A DNA stretch of 64,000 nt, taken from contig JBKBLR010000001.1 of assembly GCA_046296195.1 (NCBI GenBank), positions 124,001 through 188,000 on the forward strand. The letters are read 5' to 3'. Both the position numbers and the translations under genes were made by a program. The notes beneath the pieces were generated by a model. It had not been told where the DNA came from. It saw nothing but the letters and a program-made list of their open reading frames with translations, and did no database searches. Positions 33,380-41,993 of this stretch are shown one piece after another. Every line of letters starts with the position of its first letter. Position 1 is the stretch's first letter. This stretch comes from Amphiplicatus sp046296195 (GTDB lineage Bacteria > Pseudomonadota > Alphaproteobacteria > Caulobacterales > Parvularculaceae).

Positions 33380-34890
33380 GGCCCGTGCTGCTCATCGCCT
33401 GGCGCGAATACAGGCAATATGTGCTCTCGCGCGGATTCCTGACGTTTCTCGTCATGTTTCCGCTGATCGTCGTTCTCGGCGCCGCCGCCGTCGGCTTCAT
33501 CGAATCCTCTCGGCCGACCCGCGCTTTCGTCGTCATCGACAAAGTCGGCGGCTACGCCGCGGCGATCGACAAAGAGATCGACCGCCAGCATCGCCGCGAG
33601 ACGTTGAACGCGTGGGACCTGTGGCTCGGCGCCGCGCTCGATCCGGCGAAGATGAAGGCGGACGAGGCGCCCGCGCCCTTTGCGCCCGACGCGGTCACCT
33701 TCGCCCGCATTGAGGCGTTCGAGAAGGCCGGCGGCGTCGAGGCGGGCATCGAGATCGTTCGGTCCGCCTTGCGCGCCGGCGCGCCGCTGTTCCGCGCGCC
33801 AAAGAAACAGTTCGAGCGCCTTGAGGCGGCGGACGCCCTCGGCGCGCGCCTATCGGCGGATGACGCTGTCGAGGCGCTACGGCCCTTTCTGCTCGGTCAA
33901 AAGAAGTGGCCGGGCGGCGCCGAGCTCTTCGCCGCCGTGATCATTCCGCCTGAGTATACGGGCGAGGCGAGCGGCGCGGCGGCGCAGTACTGGTCGAAAA
34001 ATCTCACCGATCCCGGCCTCGAATTCGCCGTCGGCCGCGCGCTCACCGCGACCGCGCGGCGAAAACTGGCCGAGAGCGTCGGGCTTGACGCCGCCGCGCT
34101 TGATGCGCTCGCCGATGTCGACGCCCCTGTTGAAGCCTTCGACCCGGCCAAGGCGGGCGACGGCGTTCTTGAGGACGCCGACCGCCTGAGGACCGCGTTC
34201 ATTCCAGCCGCCTTGACCTATATGCTGCTCGTCGTCGTTTTCGGCGTCGGCAATCTCCTTCTCACCAACACGATCGAGGAACGGTCGAACAAGATCGTCG
34301 AGATCCTGCTGTCGTCGGTCACGGCGAACCAGCTGATGCTCGGCAAGCTCATCGGCATCGCCGCCGTCGGCCTCACCATGCCGGCGATTTTCCTCATCAC
34401 CGGCGCGCTTTTCGCCGTCGGCGGCGGCGACCAGGGCGCGGCGGCGCGCGAGGCGCTCGGCGCGCTCTTCAGCGGTCATTTCATCGCCGTCTATCTTTTC
34501 TATTTCTTCTGCGCTTATGCGATCTTCGCGATGATCTTCCTTGCAATCGGCGCGATGTCGAACTCGCTGCAGGATGCGCAAAGCTTCATGGGGCCGGTGA
34601 TGATCCTCGTCTTCGCGCCCTTGCCGCTGATGCCGATGGTGTTCCAGAGCCCGAACGGCCTTGTCGCGTCGATCCTGACCTGGATTCCGGTCTACACGCC
34701 CTATGCGGTGATGATGCGCGCCGCCGCCGATCCGCCGATTGCAGAGATCATCGGCGCGACCTGCCTGATGCTCGTCTTCGCGATCTTCCTTGCCCGGATC
34801 ATGGGGCGGATCTTCCGGTCGGCGATCCTGCAATCGGCGCCGCCGCGGGCGCGCGATCTCGTGCGCCTGGCGCGCAAGGAGCGGCGATAA
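33376..34890 (+). CDS. ABC-2 permease (NatB-like) with large extracytoplasmic domain
   Basis: A 504-residue membrane protein. One N-terminal span (about 20-40, GFLTFLVMFPLIVVLGAAAV) is followed by about 230 residues of extracytoplasmic domain, then a five- or six-span C-terminal block beginning FIPAALTYMLLVVVFGVGNL, with TNTIEERSNKIVEILLSSV, the NatB/ABC-2 signature. It ends in a basic tail (LVRLARKERR). Partner of the ATPase at 32438. The extracytoplasmic domain is longer than in NatB, with many acidic/basic residues. Confidence 0.9.
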   Translation: MRPVLLIAWREYRQYVLSRGFLTFLVMFPLIVVLGAAAVGFIESSRPTRAFVVIDKVGGYAAAIDKEIDRQHRRETLNAWDLWLGAALDPAKMKADEAPAPFAPDAVTFARIEAFEKAGGVEAGIEIVRSALRAGAPLFRAPKKQFERLEAADALGARLSADDAVEALRPFLLGQKKWPGGAELFAAVIIPPEYTGEASGAAAQYWSKNLTDPGLEFAVGRALTATARRKLAESVGLDAAALDALADVDAPVEAFDPAKAGDGVLEDADRLRTAFIPAALTYMLLVVVFGVGNLLLTNTIEERSNKIVEILLSSVTANQLMLGKLIGIAAVGLTMPAIFLITGALFAVGGGDQGAAAREALGALFSGHFIAVYLFYFFCAYAIFAMIFLAIGAMSNSLQDAQSFMGPVMILVFAPLPLMPMVFQSPNGLVASILTWIPVYTPYAVMMRAAADPPIAEIIGATCLMLVFAIFLARIMGRIFRSAILQSAPPRARDLVRLARKERR

Positions 34891-34930
34891 GCCGGTTTGC
34901 GACAGGCGCCGTTCCTGGAGCGGCCGCAGC

Positions 34931-35122
34931 TCAGCCGTGATCGGCCTTTTCCGGCGCGAAGACAAATTTGCGGTCGCAATAGAGGCATTCGGCCTCGCCG
35001 TCGTCGAGCGCGTACCAGACCTTCGGGTGCCCAAGCGCGCCCCCGCCGCCGTCGCAGGCGACGCGGCGCTCATGGACGATGATCACTTCCGGCGGCGGCG
35101 GCGCAGTCTTGCCGTCAGTCAT
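34931..35122 (-). CDS. CHCC-type zinc finger protein (NDUFS6-like)
   Basis: A 63-residue protein starting at MTDGKTAPPP (ATG 35122). It carries the zf-CHCC pattern ACDGGGGALGHPKVWYALDD, then ECLYCDRKFVF: Cys, His, Cys, Cys. The family includes the C-terminal domain of the mitochondrial complex I subunit NDUFS6, and alphaproteobacterial versions are counted as complex I accessory subunits. Solitary here, with no nuo genes in the window, between two ABC transporter loci. Confidence 0.88.
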   Translation of the reverse strand: MTDGKTAPPPPEVIIVHERRVACDGGGGALGHPKVWYALDDGEAECLYCDRKFVFAPEKADHG

Positions 35123-35240
35123 GGCGATCCTGCCTTCTGAAGGACGGCGCTTATGTCGTTCCCCGGCGCGCGCCGTCAAGCCTCGCAGGGCGCCGGCGCG
35201 GCGTGCTAGCAAAGCCGGCGAATCGTCCAAGGCCGCCTTC

Positions 35241-36218
35241 ATGACCGCCGCCATTTCCGCCCGGGGACTTCGGAAAACCTACGCCGCCACAAGGAAGGCG
35301 CCGGCGAAGGAAGCCCTCAAGGGCATCGACCTCGAGATTCCGCAGGGCTCGATCTTCGGCCTTCTCGGCCCCAACGGCGCCGGCAAGTCGACCTTCATCA
35401 ACATCCTCGCCGGTCTCGTCCGCAAGACCGCGGGCGAGGTTTCAGTCTGGGGCTTCGACATCGACCGCAATCCGCGGCAGGCGCGCGCCTCGATCGGCGT
35501 CGTCCCGCAGGAAATCAACATGGACGTCTTCTTCACGCCGAAAGAGGCGCTGGAGATCCAAGCGGGGCTTTACGGCGTGCCGGCGAAGAACCGCCGCACG
35601 ATGGAGATCCTGAAAGCGCTCGGCCTTGACGATAAGGCGAACGCCTATGTGCGTATGCTTTCAGGCGGCATGAAGCGGCGCCTGCTCGTCGCCAAGGCGA
35701 TGGTGCACGCGCCGCCCATTCTCGTTCTCGACGAGCCGACGGCCGGGGTCGACATCGAGCTTAGAAAGCAGCTCTGGGACTATGTGCTGCGCCTTCACCG
35801 CGAGGGCGTGACGATCGTCCTGACGACGCATTACCTTGAAGAAGCGCAAGAGCTCTGCGACTCTATCGCTATCATCCACCAGGGAGACGTCGTCGCCTGC
35901 GAGCCGACGGAAAAGCTCCTCGCCTCGCTCGATTCCAAGACGCTGCTCGTGACGCCGGCGACGCCGATTTCGGCGGCGCCCGCGCTTCTTCCCTACGCGG
36001 CCGAGCTGCGTAAGGACGGCCGCATTGCGATTCCCTACCAGCCGTCGAAGGGCGAAGTCGCGACGATTCTCGAGCGGCTTGCGGCGGCCGGCGTCGCGGT
36101 GAAGGATCTGACGACCGTCGAGGCGGACCTCGAGGACGTCTTCCTCGAGCTCACCTACAACCGCGACCGTCAGCGCTCGGCGAGCGGAACCCAGGGACGC
36201 CCGGCGGGCACGTCATAG
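35241..36218 (+). CDS. ABC exporter ATP-binding protein (YadG-like)
   Basis: A 325-residue ATPase starting at ATG 35241. Walker A GPNGAGKS (43-50), signature LSGGMKRRLLVAKAM, Walker B VLDEPTAGVDIELRKQLWD, and H-loop TTHYLEEAQELCD match YadG/CcmA-like exporters; the C-terminal domain ends LEDVFLELTYNR. Its permease is not adjacent; the YadH-like permease at 9795-10661 is the natural candidate. The last 16 codons overlap the converging acyltransferase gene by 49 bp. Confidence 0.9.
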   Translation: MTAAISARGLRKTYAATRKAPAKEALKGIDLEIPQGSIFGLLGPNGAGKSTFINILAGLVRKTAGEVSVWGFDIDRNPRQARASIGVVPQEINMDVFFTPKEALEIQAGLYGVPAKNRRTMEILKALGLDDKANAYVRMLSGGMKRRLLVAKAMVHAPPILVLDEPTAGVDIELRKQLWDYVLRLHREGVTIVLTTHYLEEAQELCDSIAIIHQGDVVACEPTEKLLASLDSKTLLVTPATPISAAPALLPYAAELRKDGRIAIPYQPSKGEVATILERLAAAGVAVKDLTTVEADLEDVFLELTYNRDRQRSASGTQGRPAGTS

Positions 36219-37081
36219 GCGGCGTGCTCGCGCAGCGCCTTCGTGACCTCGACCGGGTCGCCGTCGAGCAGCGCCGACGGGATAGCGGGCCCGAAGCGGA
36301 TGTCGAAGCGCTTTCCCTTCTTGTTGAGAAGCTCGTTGAAGAGCGTGATGTCGCGCAGCTCGGTGTTGAGCTTCCAGAACCAGTAATAAAGGCGGGAATT
36401 GCGCGCCGCGATGTGCGCCGGCACGACCGGGCAATCATATTTGCGCGCGAAGATCGCAACCGACGTCATCCATTCGCGTTCGATGAGCTTCCTGTCCTCG
36501 CCCATCATGGCGAGACGGCCTGAGGGAAAGAGCACGACGCAGCGTTCGTCGTTGAACGCCTTTTTCGTCGCGACGAGCGTTTCTCGCGAGCGCTGCCGGG
36601 TCCTTTTCTCCATCACCCATTCGACCGGGATGAGGATGTCGGAGAAGCCGGGCGAGACGCGGATCGCGTCGCGATTGGCGAAGAAGACGACGTCGTCGCG
36701 GACCTTCGACAGCACGTCGTGCATGGCGACCCCGTCCGCGATCCCGGTCGGGTGCACGCTGGCGATGATCACCCGCCCCTTCGCCGGCACGTGTTCGAGC
36801 CCGGCGCCGCGCGCATCGAGCGCGAGAAGTGCGCACACATGGGCCATCGCTTCCGCGCCCGAAAGGCCGGCGATGCGGTCGGCCATGCGTTTGGCCTCGG
36901 GCTCCTTAAGGAGGGGATAGAGGATGGCGCGCCAGATCGGCCAGAAGGGCGACTTGATGAGCGTCTTCGCCCGCTCTTCGATCAGGATGTCGACGATGTG
37001 CTTGCCGCGCGCCATCGCCTCGACATCGGCCGCGTCTCTCGCGCTCACGCCCGTCATCCCGCCCCGTTTTTTCGAGACCAT
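36170..37081 (-). CDS. Lysophospholipid/1-acylglycerol-3-phosphate acyltransferase-like protein
   Basis: A 303-residue PlsC-fold enzyme of the hemolysin/OlsA-like branch. The catalytic block is SVHPTGIADGVAM (His-x5-Asp as in the NHPFGxxDG group, though the usual Asn is Val), followed by VVFFANRDAIRV, VVLFPSGRLAM and CPVVPAHIAARNS. An N-terminal amphipathic segment (WPIWRAILYPLLKEPEAKRM) probably binds membrane. The start ATG 37081 is uncertain; ATG 37057 is an alternative. Likely acylates a lysolipid or ornithine-type lipid; substrate is inference. Confidence 0.8.
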   Translation of the reverse strand: MVSKKRGGMTGVSARDAADVEAMARGKHIVDILIEERAKTLIKSPFWPIWRAILYPLLKEPEAKRMADRIAGLSGAEAMAHVCALLALDARGAGLEHVPAKGRVIIASVHPTGIADGVAMHDVLSKVRDDVVFFANRDAIRVSPGFSDILIPVEWVMEKRTRQRSRETLVATKKAFNDERCVVLFPSGRLAMMGEDRKLIEREWMTSVAIFARKYDCPVVPAHIAARNSRLYYWFWKLNTELRDITLFNELLNKKGKRFDIRFGPAIPSALLDGDPVEVTKALREHAAYDVPAGRPWVPLAER

Positions 37082-37109
37082 GGCGCAAGCCGGGCGCCGG
37101 GGACAATCC

Positions 37110-37148
37110 GGAAAAGAAAGCCCGCACCCGGACGATCCGGATGCGGGC
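37110..37148 (-). terminator. Rho-independent terminator of the ArsR-CA-SulP operon
   Basis: On the minus strand a 13-bp stem (37148-37136 with 37132-37120, one G-U wobble, 3-nt loop) is followed by TTTCTTTT. It starts 27 bp after the SulP stop and ends before the acyltransferase start, so it should terminate the arsR-can-sulP transcript and insulate the next gene. Confidence 0.85.
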
Positions 37149-37174
37149 CGATCTTCAACAGGGCTGGCGGTCCC

Positions 37175-38902
37175 TCAGGCCTTCGACCGCTCCAAGAACG
37201 GCGGCGGCGACGTCTCCCCCGCCTTCGTCTCCTGCCGCCCGTTTGGTTCGGCGATCAGCCCCAGCGCATGACGCAGCGCATCAAGGCGCGACCTGAAGCG
37301 ATAGTCGGCGCCGATATGCTTGTCCGCGTCAAGCGCGGCGAGCGTTCCGGCGACCTTGTCGTTCATGCCGGTGATGTAGACCTTCCGCCCGTTCGTCTTG
37401 GCGTCGGCGGCGATCGTGTCGATCGCCATCGCCGCCGAGAGATCTAGCGTCGGCACGCGGCTGAAATCGAGGATGATCGCGGCCATGCCGTCGCGCGCCT
37501 TTTCCCGCACGTGATGGCCGAGATCGGCGGCGGCCCCGAAGCTCAGCGGCCCACCCGCAAAGTCGAACAGCGAGACCTTGCCGTTCGCCGCGTCGAGCAG
37601 CGCCTTTTCCTCAGGGAGGAACGCTGCCGCGCCCTTGTCGTCGCGCAGCGCGGCGACCTGGATGTCAGCGATCTGCTTCACGAAAGCGAGCGCTGCGAGG
37701 ACGACGCCGACCGCCACCGCGGTGATGAGATCGACGAAAACGGTGAGGCCGAGAACGAGCGCCATCAGGATGAGATCCCAGCGCGGGCCTTTGTGCGCGC
37801 GCTTCAGATACGCCCAGTCGATGATGTCATAGCCGACCTTCACGAGGATGCCGGCGAGCACCGCATGCGGAATTTTCTCGGCGAGCGGCGCCAGCGAGAT
37901 GACGACGGCGAGGAGGAGGAGGCCGTGCACCATGCCGGAAAGGCGCGTATGACCGCCGGACCGGATGTTGACCACCGTCCGCATCGTCGCGCCGGCGCCC
38001 GGGATGGCGCCGAAGAGGCCGGCGATGGTGTTGCCGACGCCCTGGCCGACGAGCTCGATGTTCGACTTGTGCCGCGTCCCCGTCATGTTGTCGGCGACGA
38101 GCGAGGTCAAAAGGCTGTCGATGGCGCCGAGGACGGCAAGAATGATCGCCGCTTCGATCACGATGCCGAAGGTGTCCGCCGAAAAAGTCGGCATGACGAG
38201 CGCCGGAAATCCCGTCGGGATGTCGCCAAGAACGGGCGCGCCCGGGACGACAAGGCTGACCAGCGTGCCGATGATGAGCGCGGCGAGCGCGCCTGGCACG
38301 ATTTTGCCCCAGCGCTTCGGCCACAGGAACACGATGGCGAGCGCGAGCGCGCCGACGAGCACGGCCGGCAGCACCGGATTGGCGATCGACCCCGGGATCG
38401 CCGTCAGCGCCGGAATGGTGCCGCCGCCTTCCGGCTCATGGCCGAACAGGCGCGACAGCTGCAACGAGATGATGATGACGCCGATGCCGCTCATGAAGCC
38501 CGACACGACGGGATAGGGAACGAGCCGGATATATTCCCCGAGCCGCAATACGCCCATGCCGATCTGGAAAAGGCCGGCGAGCACCACCGCCGCAAAGACG
38601 AGTCGCGGATCGCCCGCGAGCGACGCGAAGACGCCCGCGAAAACGACGACCATCGGGCCCGTGGGGCCCGACACCTGCGCGCCGGTGCCGCCGAAGAGCG
38701 CCGCGAAGAAACCGACGAAAATCGCGCCCCAGAGGCCGGCGATCGGCCCGGCGCCCGACGCTTCGCCGAAGGCGAGCGCCAGCGGCAAGGCGACGACGCC
38801 GGCGGTGATCCCGCCCATCAGGTCGCCGCGCAGATTGCTGAAGTCGAACCAGTTCCTGACGAGCCCGGCGGCGCCGGGCGAGGATTTCGCCGCTGAAGTC
38901 AT
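37175..38902 (-). CDS. SulP family inorganic anion transporter with STAS domain
   Basis: A 575-residue permease. The SLC26/SulP transmembrane core (about 30-415) begins DLMGGITAGVVALPLALAFG and includes SGPTGPMVVVFAGV and the transport-gate region GAIPGAGATMRTVVNIRSGG; the C-terminal STAS domain (about 440-550) has PTLDLSAAMAIDTIAADAKT. ATG 38902 has AAGGAG at ideal spacing. SulP proteins next to carbonic anhydrases often carry bicarbonate (BicA-like), although sulfate is possible. Third gene of the ArsR-regulated operon. Confidence 0.93.
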   Translation of the reverse strand: MTSAAKSSPGAAGLVRNWFDFSNLRGDLMGGITAGVVALPLALAFGEASGAGPIAGLWGAIFVGFFAALFGGTGAQVSGPTGPMVVVFAGVFASLAGDPRLVFAAVVLAGLFQIGMGVLRLGEYIRLVPYPVVSGFMSGIGVIIISLQLSRLFGHEPEGGGTIPALTAIPGSIANPVLPAVLVGALALAIVFLWPKRWGKIVPGALAALIIGTLVSLVVPGAPVLGDIPTGFPALVMPTFSADTFGIVIEAAIILAVLGAIDSLLTSLVADNMTGTRHKSNIELVGQGVGNTIAGLFGAIPGAGATMRTVVNIRSGGHTRLSGMVHGLLLLAVVISLAPLAEKIPHAVLAGILVKVGYDIIDWAYLKRAHKGPRWDLILMALVLGLTVFVDLITAVAVGVVLAALAFVKQIADIQVAALRDDKGAAAFLPEEKALLDAANGKVSLFDFAGGPLSFGAAADLGHHVREKARDGMAAIILDFSRVPTLDLSAAMAIDTIAADAKTNGRKVYITGMNDKVAGTLAALDADKHIGADYRFRSRLDALRHALGLIAEPNGRQETKAGETSPPPFLERSKA

Positions 38903-38925
38903 GGGGGTCTCCTTGCCCGGATTAA

Positions 38926-39600
38926 TTACTGGGCGATCTGATTGTGATGCGTATGGAGCGCCGCGCCGATGCTTTGCGGGTAGCGCTCGGAAACCGGCAC
39001 GAATTCGTTTTTGCCCTCGTCGTAAGCGAGAACCTCGCCCGAACGGATGTCGTAGACCCAGCCGTGAATCTGCGTTTCTTCCGCGGCGAGCTGCGCAGCG
39101 ACATAAGGATGCGTGCGCAAGTGCGCGATCTGGAGAAGCACGTTCTCGCGGATCAGCATGTCGAGCTTATCCTTGTCGCTGAGGCTCGCGCCGCGGCGCT
39201 TCGTGACGAGCGCCGCCGCGCGCGCGTAGCCGAGCCATTCCTTTACGTGCGGAAAATCGTCAAGGCCTTCGGGGTTCATCGCGCCCTTCATGGCGCCGCA
39301 CTCCGAATGCCCGCAGACGACGATGTGCGGCACGCGCAGCGCGCCGACGGCGAACTCGATCGAGGCCGTCATCGCGCCCGTGTATTGCGAGTGCGGCGGC
39401 ACGATGTTGCCGGCGTTTCGAAGGATGAACAATTCGCCCGGCGCCGTCTGCGTGATGAGGTTGGGATCGATGCGGCTGTCGGCGCAGGTGATGAGAAGCG
39501 CCTCCGGAGATTGCCCCTCGGCGAGCTTTTCGAAGAGGGCGCGATGCTCGTGATAGGCTTCCTGCTGGAACTTGACGACGCCGGCGGCGATCTTATCCAT
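38926..39600 (-). CDS. Beta-carbonic anhydrase
   Basis: Interconverts CO2 and bicarbonate. The 224-residue enzyme has the zinc ligands Cys39, His98 and Cys101 with the Asp41/Arg43 dyad (ITCADSRIDP; VVCGHSECGAMKG). The GNIVPPH and EFAVGALRVPHIVVCGHS context fits the type II (Can) group. Start ATG 39600 has a strong AAAGGAG located within the end of arsR; the two genes overlap by 8 bp. Placed between an ArsR regulator and a SulP permease, it probably supplies or consumes bicarbonate for the transporter. Confidence 0.95.
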   Translation of the reverse strand: MDKIAAGVVKFQQEAYHEHRALFEKLAEGQSPEALLITCADSRIDPNLITQTAPGELFILRNAGNIVPPHSQYTGAMTASIEFAVGALRVPHIVVCGHSECGAMKGAMNPEGLDDFPHVKEWLGYARAAALVTKRRGASLSDKDKLDMLIRENVLLQIAHLRTHPYVAAQLAAEETQIHGWVYDIRSGEVLAYDEGKNEFVPVSERYPQSIGAALHTHHNQIAQ

Positions 39601-40003
39601 GGGGTTCTCCTTTAGGTTGATCCGATGCGGGTTCGAGTCGGTTCGTGGGCTGATGATCGCGCCAGAGGCTGGCTGCGGCGTCGAGCGCCTGCCGGTCCGC
39701 CATTTCGGCGGCGACGCGCGCCTGCACGAAGCGCGCGCCGTCGAGCAGCCAGGACGCCAGCGACCGGTCGATGAGACCGTATTGGTGGTGGCGCCCGTCG
39801 CGGCGTTCGGTGACGAGGCGATGCGCCTTCAAAAGCGCGAGGTGCTGGGAGGCGCGCGTCGGCGGGATGCCGAGGCGATCAGACAGCGCCGTCACGTCGA
39901 GGCTGCCGGCACGCAGTTCCTCGATGAGGCGCACCCGGTCGGGGTGCGCCATCACCTTGAGGAGGTCGGCAAGCTCCCGGGCGAGAATGGCGCGGCTTGG
40001 CAT
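39593..40003 (-). CDS. ArsR/SmtB family transcriptional regulator
   Basis: A 136-residue winged-helix repressor: LLKVMAHPDRVRLIEELRAG, the recognition helix TRASQHLALLKAHRLVTERR, and the wing DGRHHQYGLIDRSLASWLLD. There are no Cys residues in the chain, so a metal-thiolate sensor of the ArsR/SmtB alpha3 type is excluded; His residues (RHHQYG) remain as possible ligands. It starts its own operon, followed by carbonic anhydrase and SulP, and is preceded by a perfect inverted repeat likely to be its operator. The signal it senses is unknown. Confidence 0.9.
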   Translation of the reverse strand: MPSRAILARELADLLKVMAHPDRVRLIEELRAGSLDVTALSDRLGIPPTRASQHLALLKAHRLVTERRDGRHHQYGLIDRSLASWLLDGARFVQARVAAEMADRQALDAAASLWRDHQPTNRLEPASDQPKGEPHG

Positions 40004-40035
40004 AACCTCTTCTTTTCCCCGACCTTTCGCAAATG

Positions 40036-40061
40036 CATATCTTCAACTATTTGAAGATATG
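40036..40061. promoter_or_regulatory. Perfect inverted repeat, probable ArsR operator
   Basis: CATATCTTCAA (40036-40046), spacer CTAT, then TTGAAGATATG (40051-40061): 11-bp arms with no mismatch, 33 bp upstream of the arsR start, in an AT-rich island of a GC-rich genome. Size and symmetry suit a winged-helix dimer of the ArsR family, giving autoregulation of the ArsR-carbonic anhydrase-SulP operon. Confidence 0.8.
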
Positions 40062-40143
40062 GGGTGAGAGTGAAATCTGCGCAAGGGGCAAGCGCGAAAT
40101 TTAATTCGTTTCTAGATAAAAACAGGTGGCCTCGGGACTGGAG

Positions 40144-40857
40144 TCAGGCCGGCACTGCTTCGCGCTGGCGGCGCGACAGGTCGGCGCAGCCCGACCGGGC
40201 GAGCGCCAAGAGCGCCAGAAATTGCTCATCCGAAAAGGGGGCGCCTTCCGCCGTCCCTTGCACCTCGACGAGGCCGCCCTTGCCGGTGATGACGAAATTG
40301 GCGTCGGTGCCGGCGGTTGAGTCTTCCGCATAGTCGAGATCGAGCGCGGGGGCGCCATTGACGATCCCGCAGGAAACCGCCGCAACGGAATCGATCAGCG
40401 GGTTCGTCCTGATGACGCCGCTCGCCGTCGCCCATTTGAAACACTGGGCGAGCGCCACCCAGGCCCCTGTCACCGCCGCGGTGCGCGTGCCGCCATCGGC
40501 CTGCAGGACGTCACAATCAATGAGGATCTGGCGTTCGCCGAGCGCCTTGAGATCGACGACCGCCCTGAGCGCGCGGCCGATGAGGCGCTGGATTTCCTGG
40601 GTGCGGCCTGACTGCCCGCCCTTGGCCTCGCGCTTCATGCGCTCATGCGTCGAGCGCGGCAGCATCCCATACTCGGCCGTCACCCAGCCGCGCCCCTGAC
40701 CCCGGAGCCAGGGCGGCGTCATTTCATCCCATGAGGCGGTGCAAAGCACATGGGTGTCGCCGAATTTGACGAGACAGGAGCCTTCGGCGTGCTTGGCGAC
40801 GCCGGATTCAAGGCTCACTGCGCGCATTTCGTTGAAGGTCCGGCCGGATGGACGCAT
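40144..40857 (-). CDS. rph: Ribonuclease PH
   Basis: A phosphorolytic 3-prime exonuclease that trims tRNA precursors. The 237-residue chain has the family sequence MRPSGRTFNEMRAVSLESGV, WVTAEYGMLPRSTHERM, GRTQEIQRLIGRALRAVVDL and the phosphate site VLQADGGTRTAAVTGAW. Length and ends are normal. It is single, divergent from a membrane protein upstream of hrcA; in alphaproteobacteria rph and hrcA are commonly neighbours, which fits here with one gene inserted. Confidence 0.97.
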   Translation of the reverse strand: MRPSGRTFNEMRAVSLESGVAKHAEGSCLVKFGDTHVLCTASWDEMTPPWLRGQGRGWVTAEYGMLPRSTHERMKREAKGGQSGRTQEIQRLIGRALRAVVDLKALGERQILIDCDVLQADGGTRTAAVTGAWVALAQCFKWATASGVIRTNPLIDSVAAVSCGIVNGAPALDLDYAEDSTAGTDANFVITGKGGLVEVQGTAEGAPFSDEQFLALLALARSGCADLSRRQREAVPA

Positions 40858-40987
40858 GAGGGACTCCCGTGGCGACGAAACGACGCCCTAGCCCCCGCGC
40901 GGGGCGAAGTCCAAGCCAATCGGCGGTGTTCCTTGCAATCGCGCCGGCGCGCGTTACCCTTCCCGTGGGGATTTTGGGGCGCAAGAC

Positions 40988-41941
40988 ATGACCCCGGTGC
41001 GGGCTGTTCTGGCGGCGGTTCTGGCGGCGATCATGGTGTTCGCCGGGACGATCATCGTCGCGCGCCTCTATGGGCGCGAAGCCGCCGACATCATTGAAAT
41101 CCTGCTGGCGGGTCCGGGGCCGGGGCTTTTGTGCTTCATCGCGGCCGCGGGCGCGCTCATCCTCGCCGCCCTCGGCGTGCTGACGGGCTTTCTCGCCTTC
41201 CTCTTCCGCGAGGAGGACAATGACCGGCAGATCAGGAAGCGCGGATTCCCGAAGGGGCTGCCTCTTGTCCTCATTGTCCTCAGCCTGACGCTCGTCTGGA
41301 TCGCCTTGCGCTGCGGCGGCGCGCCGGAAGCCGCCGCCCCTGTCGCCGTTCCCGTTGCGCCCGACGCTCCGCCTGCGGAGGATATCGAGACGGCGCTCGA
41401 GGGCGGCGCGCCGTCGACGCCGCCGGCGCCGCCCGCTCTCTTCTTTGGCGAAACGGCGTTTGACTGGCCCTACAAGGATCCCCTCATTCAGGGCGGGCGC
41501 GCGGTCTGGATGACGGGCGCGAGGCCCTTCAGCGAAGTCGGCGCCGCCGGGTTCCTCTGCAACAAGGCGTGGGTCGCGGTCACCGGCTCGGCCTCGGAGG
41601 AAGGCCCCCCGGACCGAAACGCCGAACGCGCGCGCGCGCGGGCGCTTGCCGCCGCCGAGGCGGCGCGACGCTGGCTCGCCCGCCACAGGGAATGCGGCGA
41701 CACGCCCGTCTTTGCGGTCGATCTCGGCCAGCATGCGCCAAGCGCCGGCGACGACACTGGCGCGGCGACGGCCTATCAGCGACGGGTGCTTGTCATCGCC
41801 CGGGACCGCGCGAACAGCGGGACGATGACCGCCGCCGCCGCCCGCGCCGATCTCGCCGGCCAGCTGTCCGATCCGGGAACCCGGGCGGCGCTTTTCGCCG
41901 GGCGGCGCTTCCCCGCCGAGCCGGTCATCATCGCGCCCTGA
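40988..41941 (+). CDS. Membrane protein with a degenerate OmpA-like C-terminal region
   Basis: A 317-residue protein. Three membrane segments (about 5-27, 42-70 and 90-108) precede a Pro/Ala linker (about 115-150) and a soluble domain. That domain contains AWVAVTGSASEEGPPDRNAE followed by an Arg/Ala-rich helix and YQRRVLVIARD, an order like the OmpA C-terminal peptidoglycan-binding fold (G-x-A/T-S-x-x-G...N...RA). The essential Asp/Arg pair is not clearly kept, so binding is doubtful. Inserted between rph and hrcA. Confidence 0.55.
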   Translation: MTPVRAVLAAVLAAIMVFAGTIIVARLYGREAADIIEILLAGPGPGLLCFIAAAGALILAALGVLTGFLAFLFREEDNDRQIRKRGFPKGLPLVLIVLSLTLVWIALRCGGAPEAAAPVAVPVAPDAPPAEDIETALEGGAPSTPPAPPALFFGETAFDWPYKDPLIQGGRAVWMTGARPFSEVGAAGFLCNKAWVAVTGSASEEGPPDRNAERARARALAAAEAARRWLARHRECGDTPVFAVDLGQHAPSAGDDTGAATAYQRRVLVIARDRANSGTMTAAAARADLAGQLSDPGTRAALFAGRRFPAEPVIIAP

Positions 41942-41993
41942 CAGGGGCGCAGCGCATTGGCGAAAATTCCCGACCGGTCCTATCTAACGGGCC

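Noticed and set aside
39610..39645. GGGTTCGAGTCGG, resembling a tRNA T-loop.
   Set aside because: It lies in the coding 3-prime end of the ArsR gene and no cloverleaf can be drawn around it.
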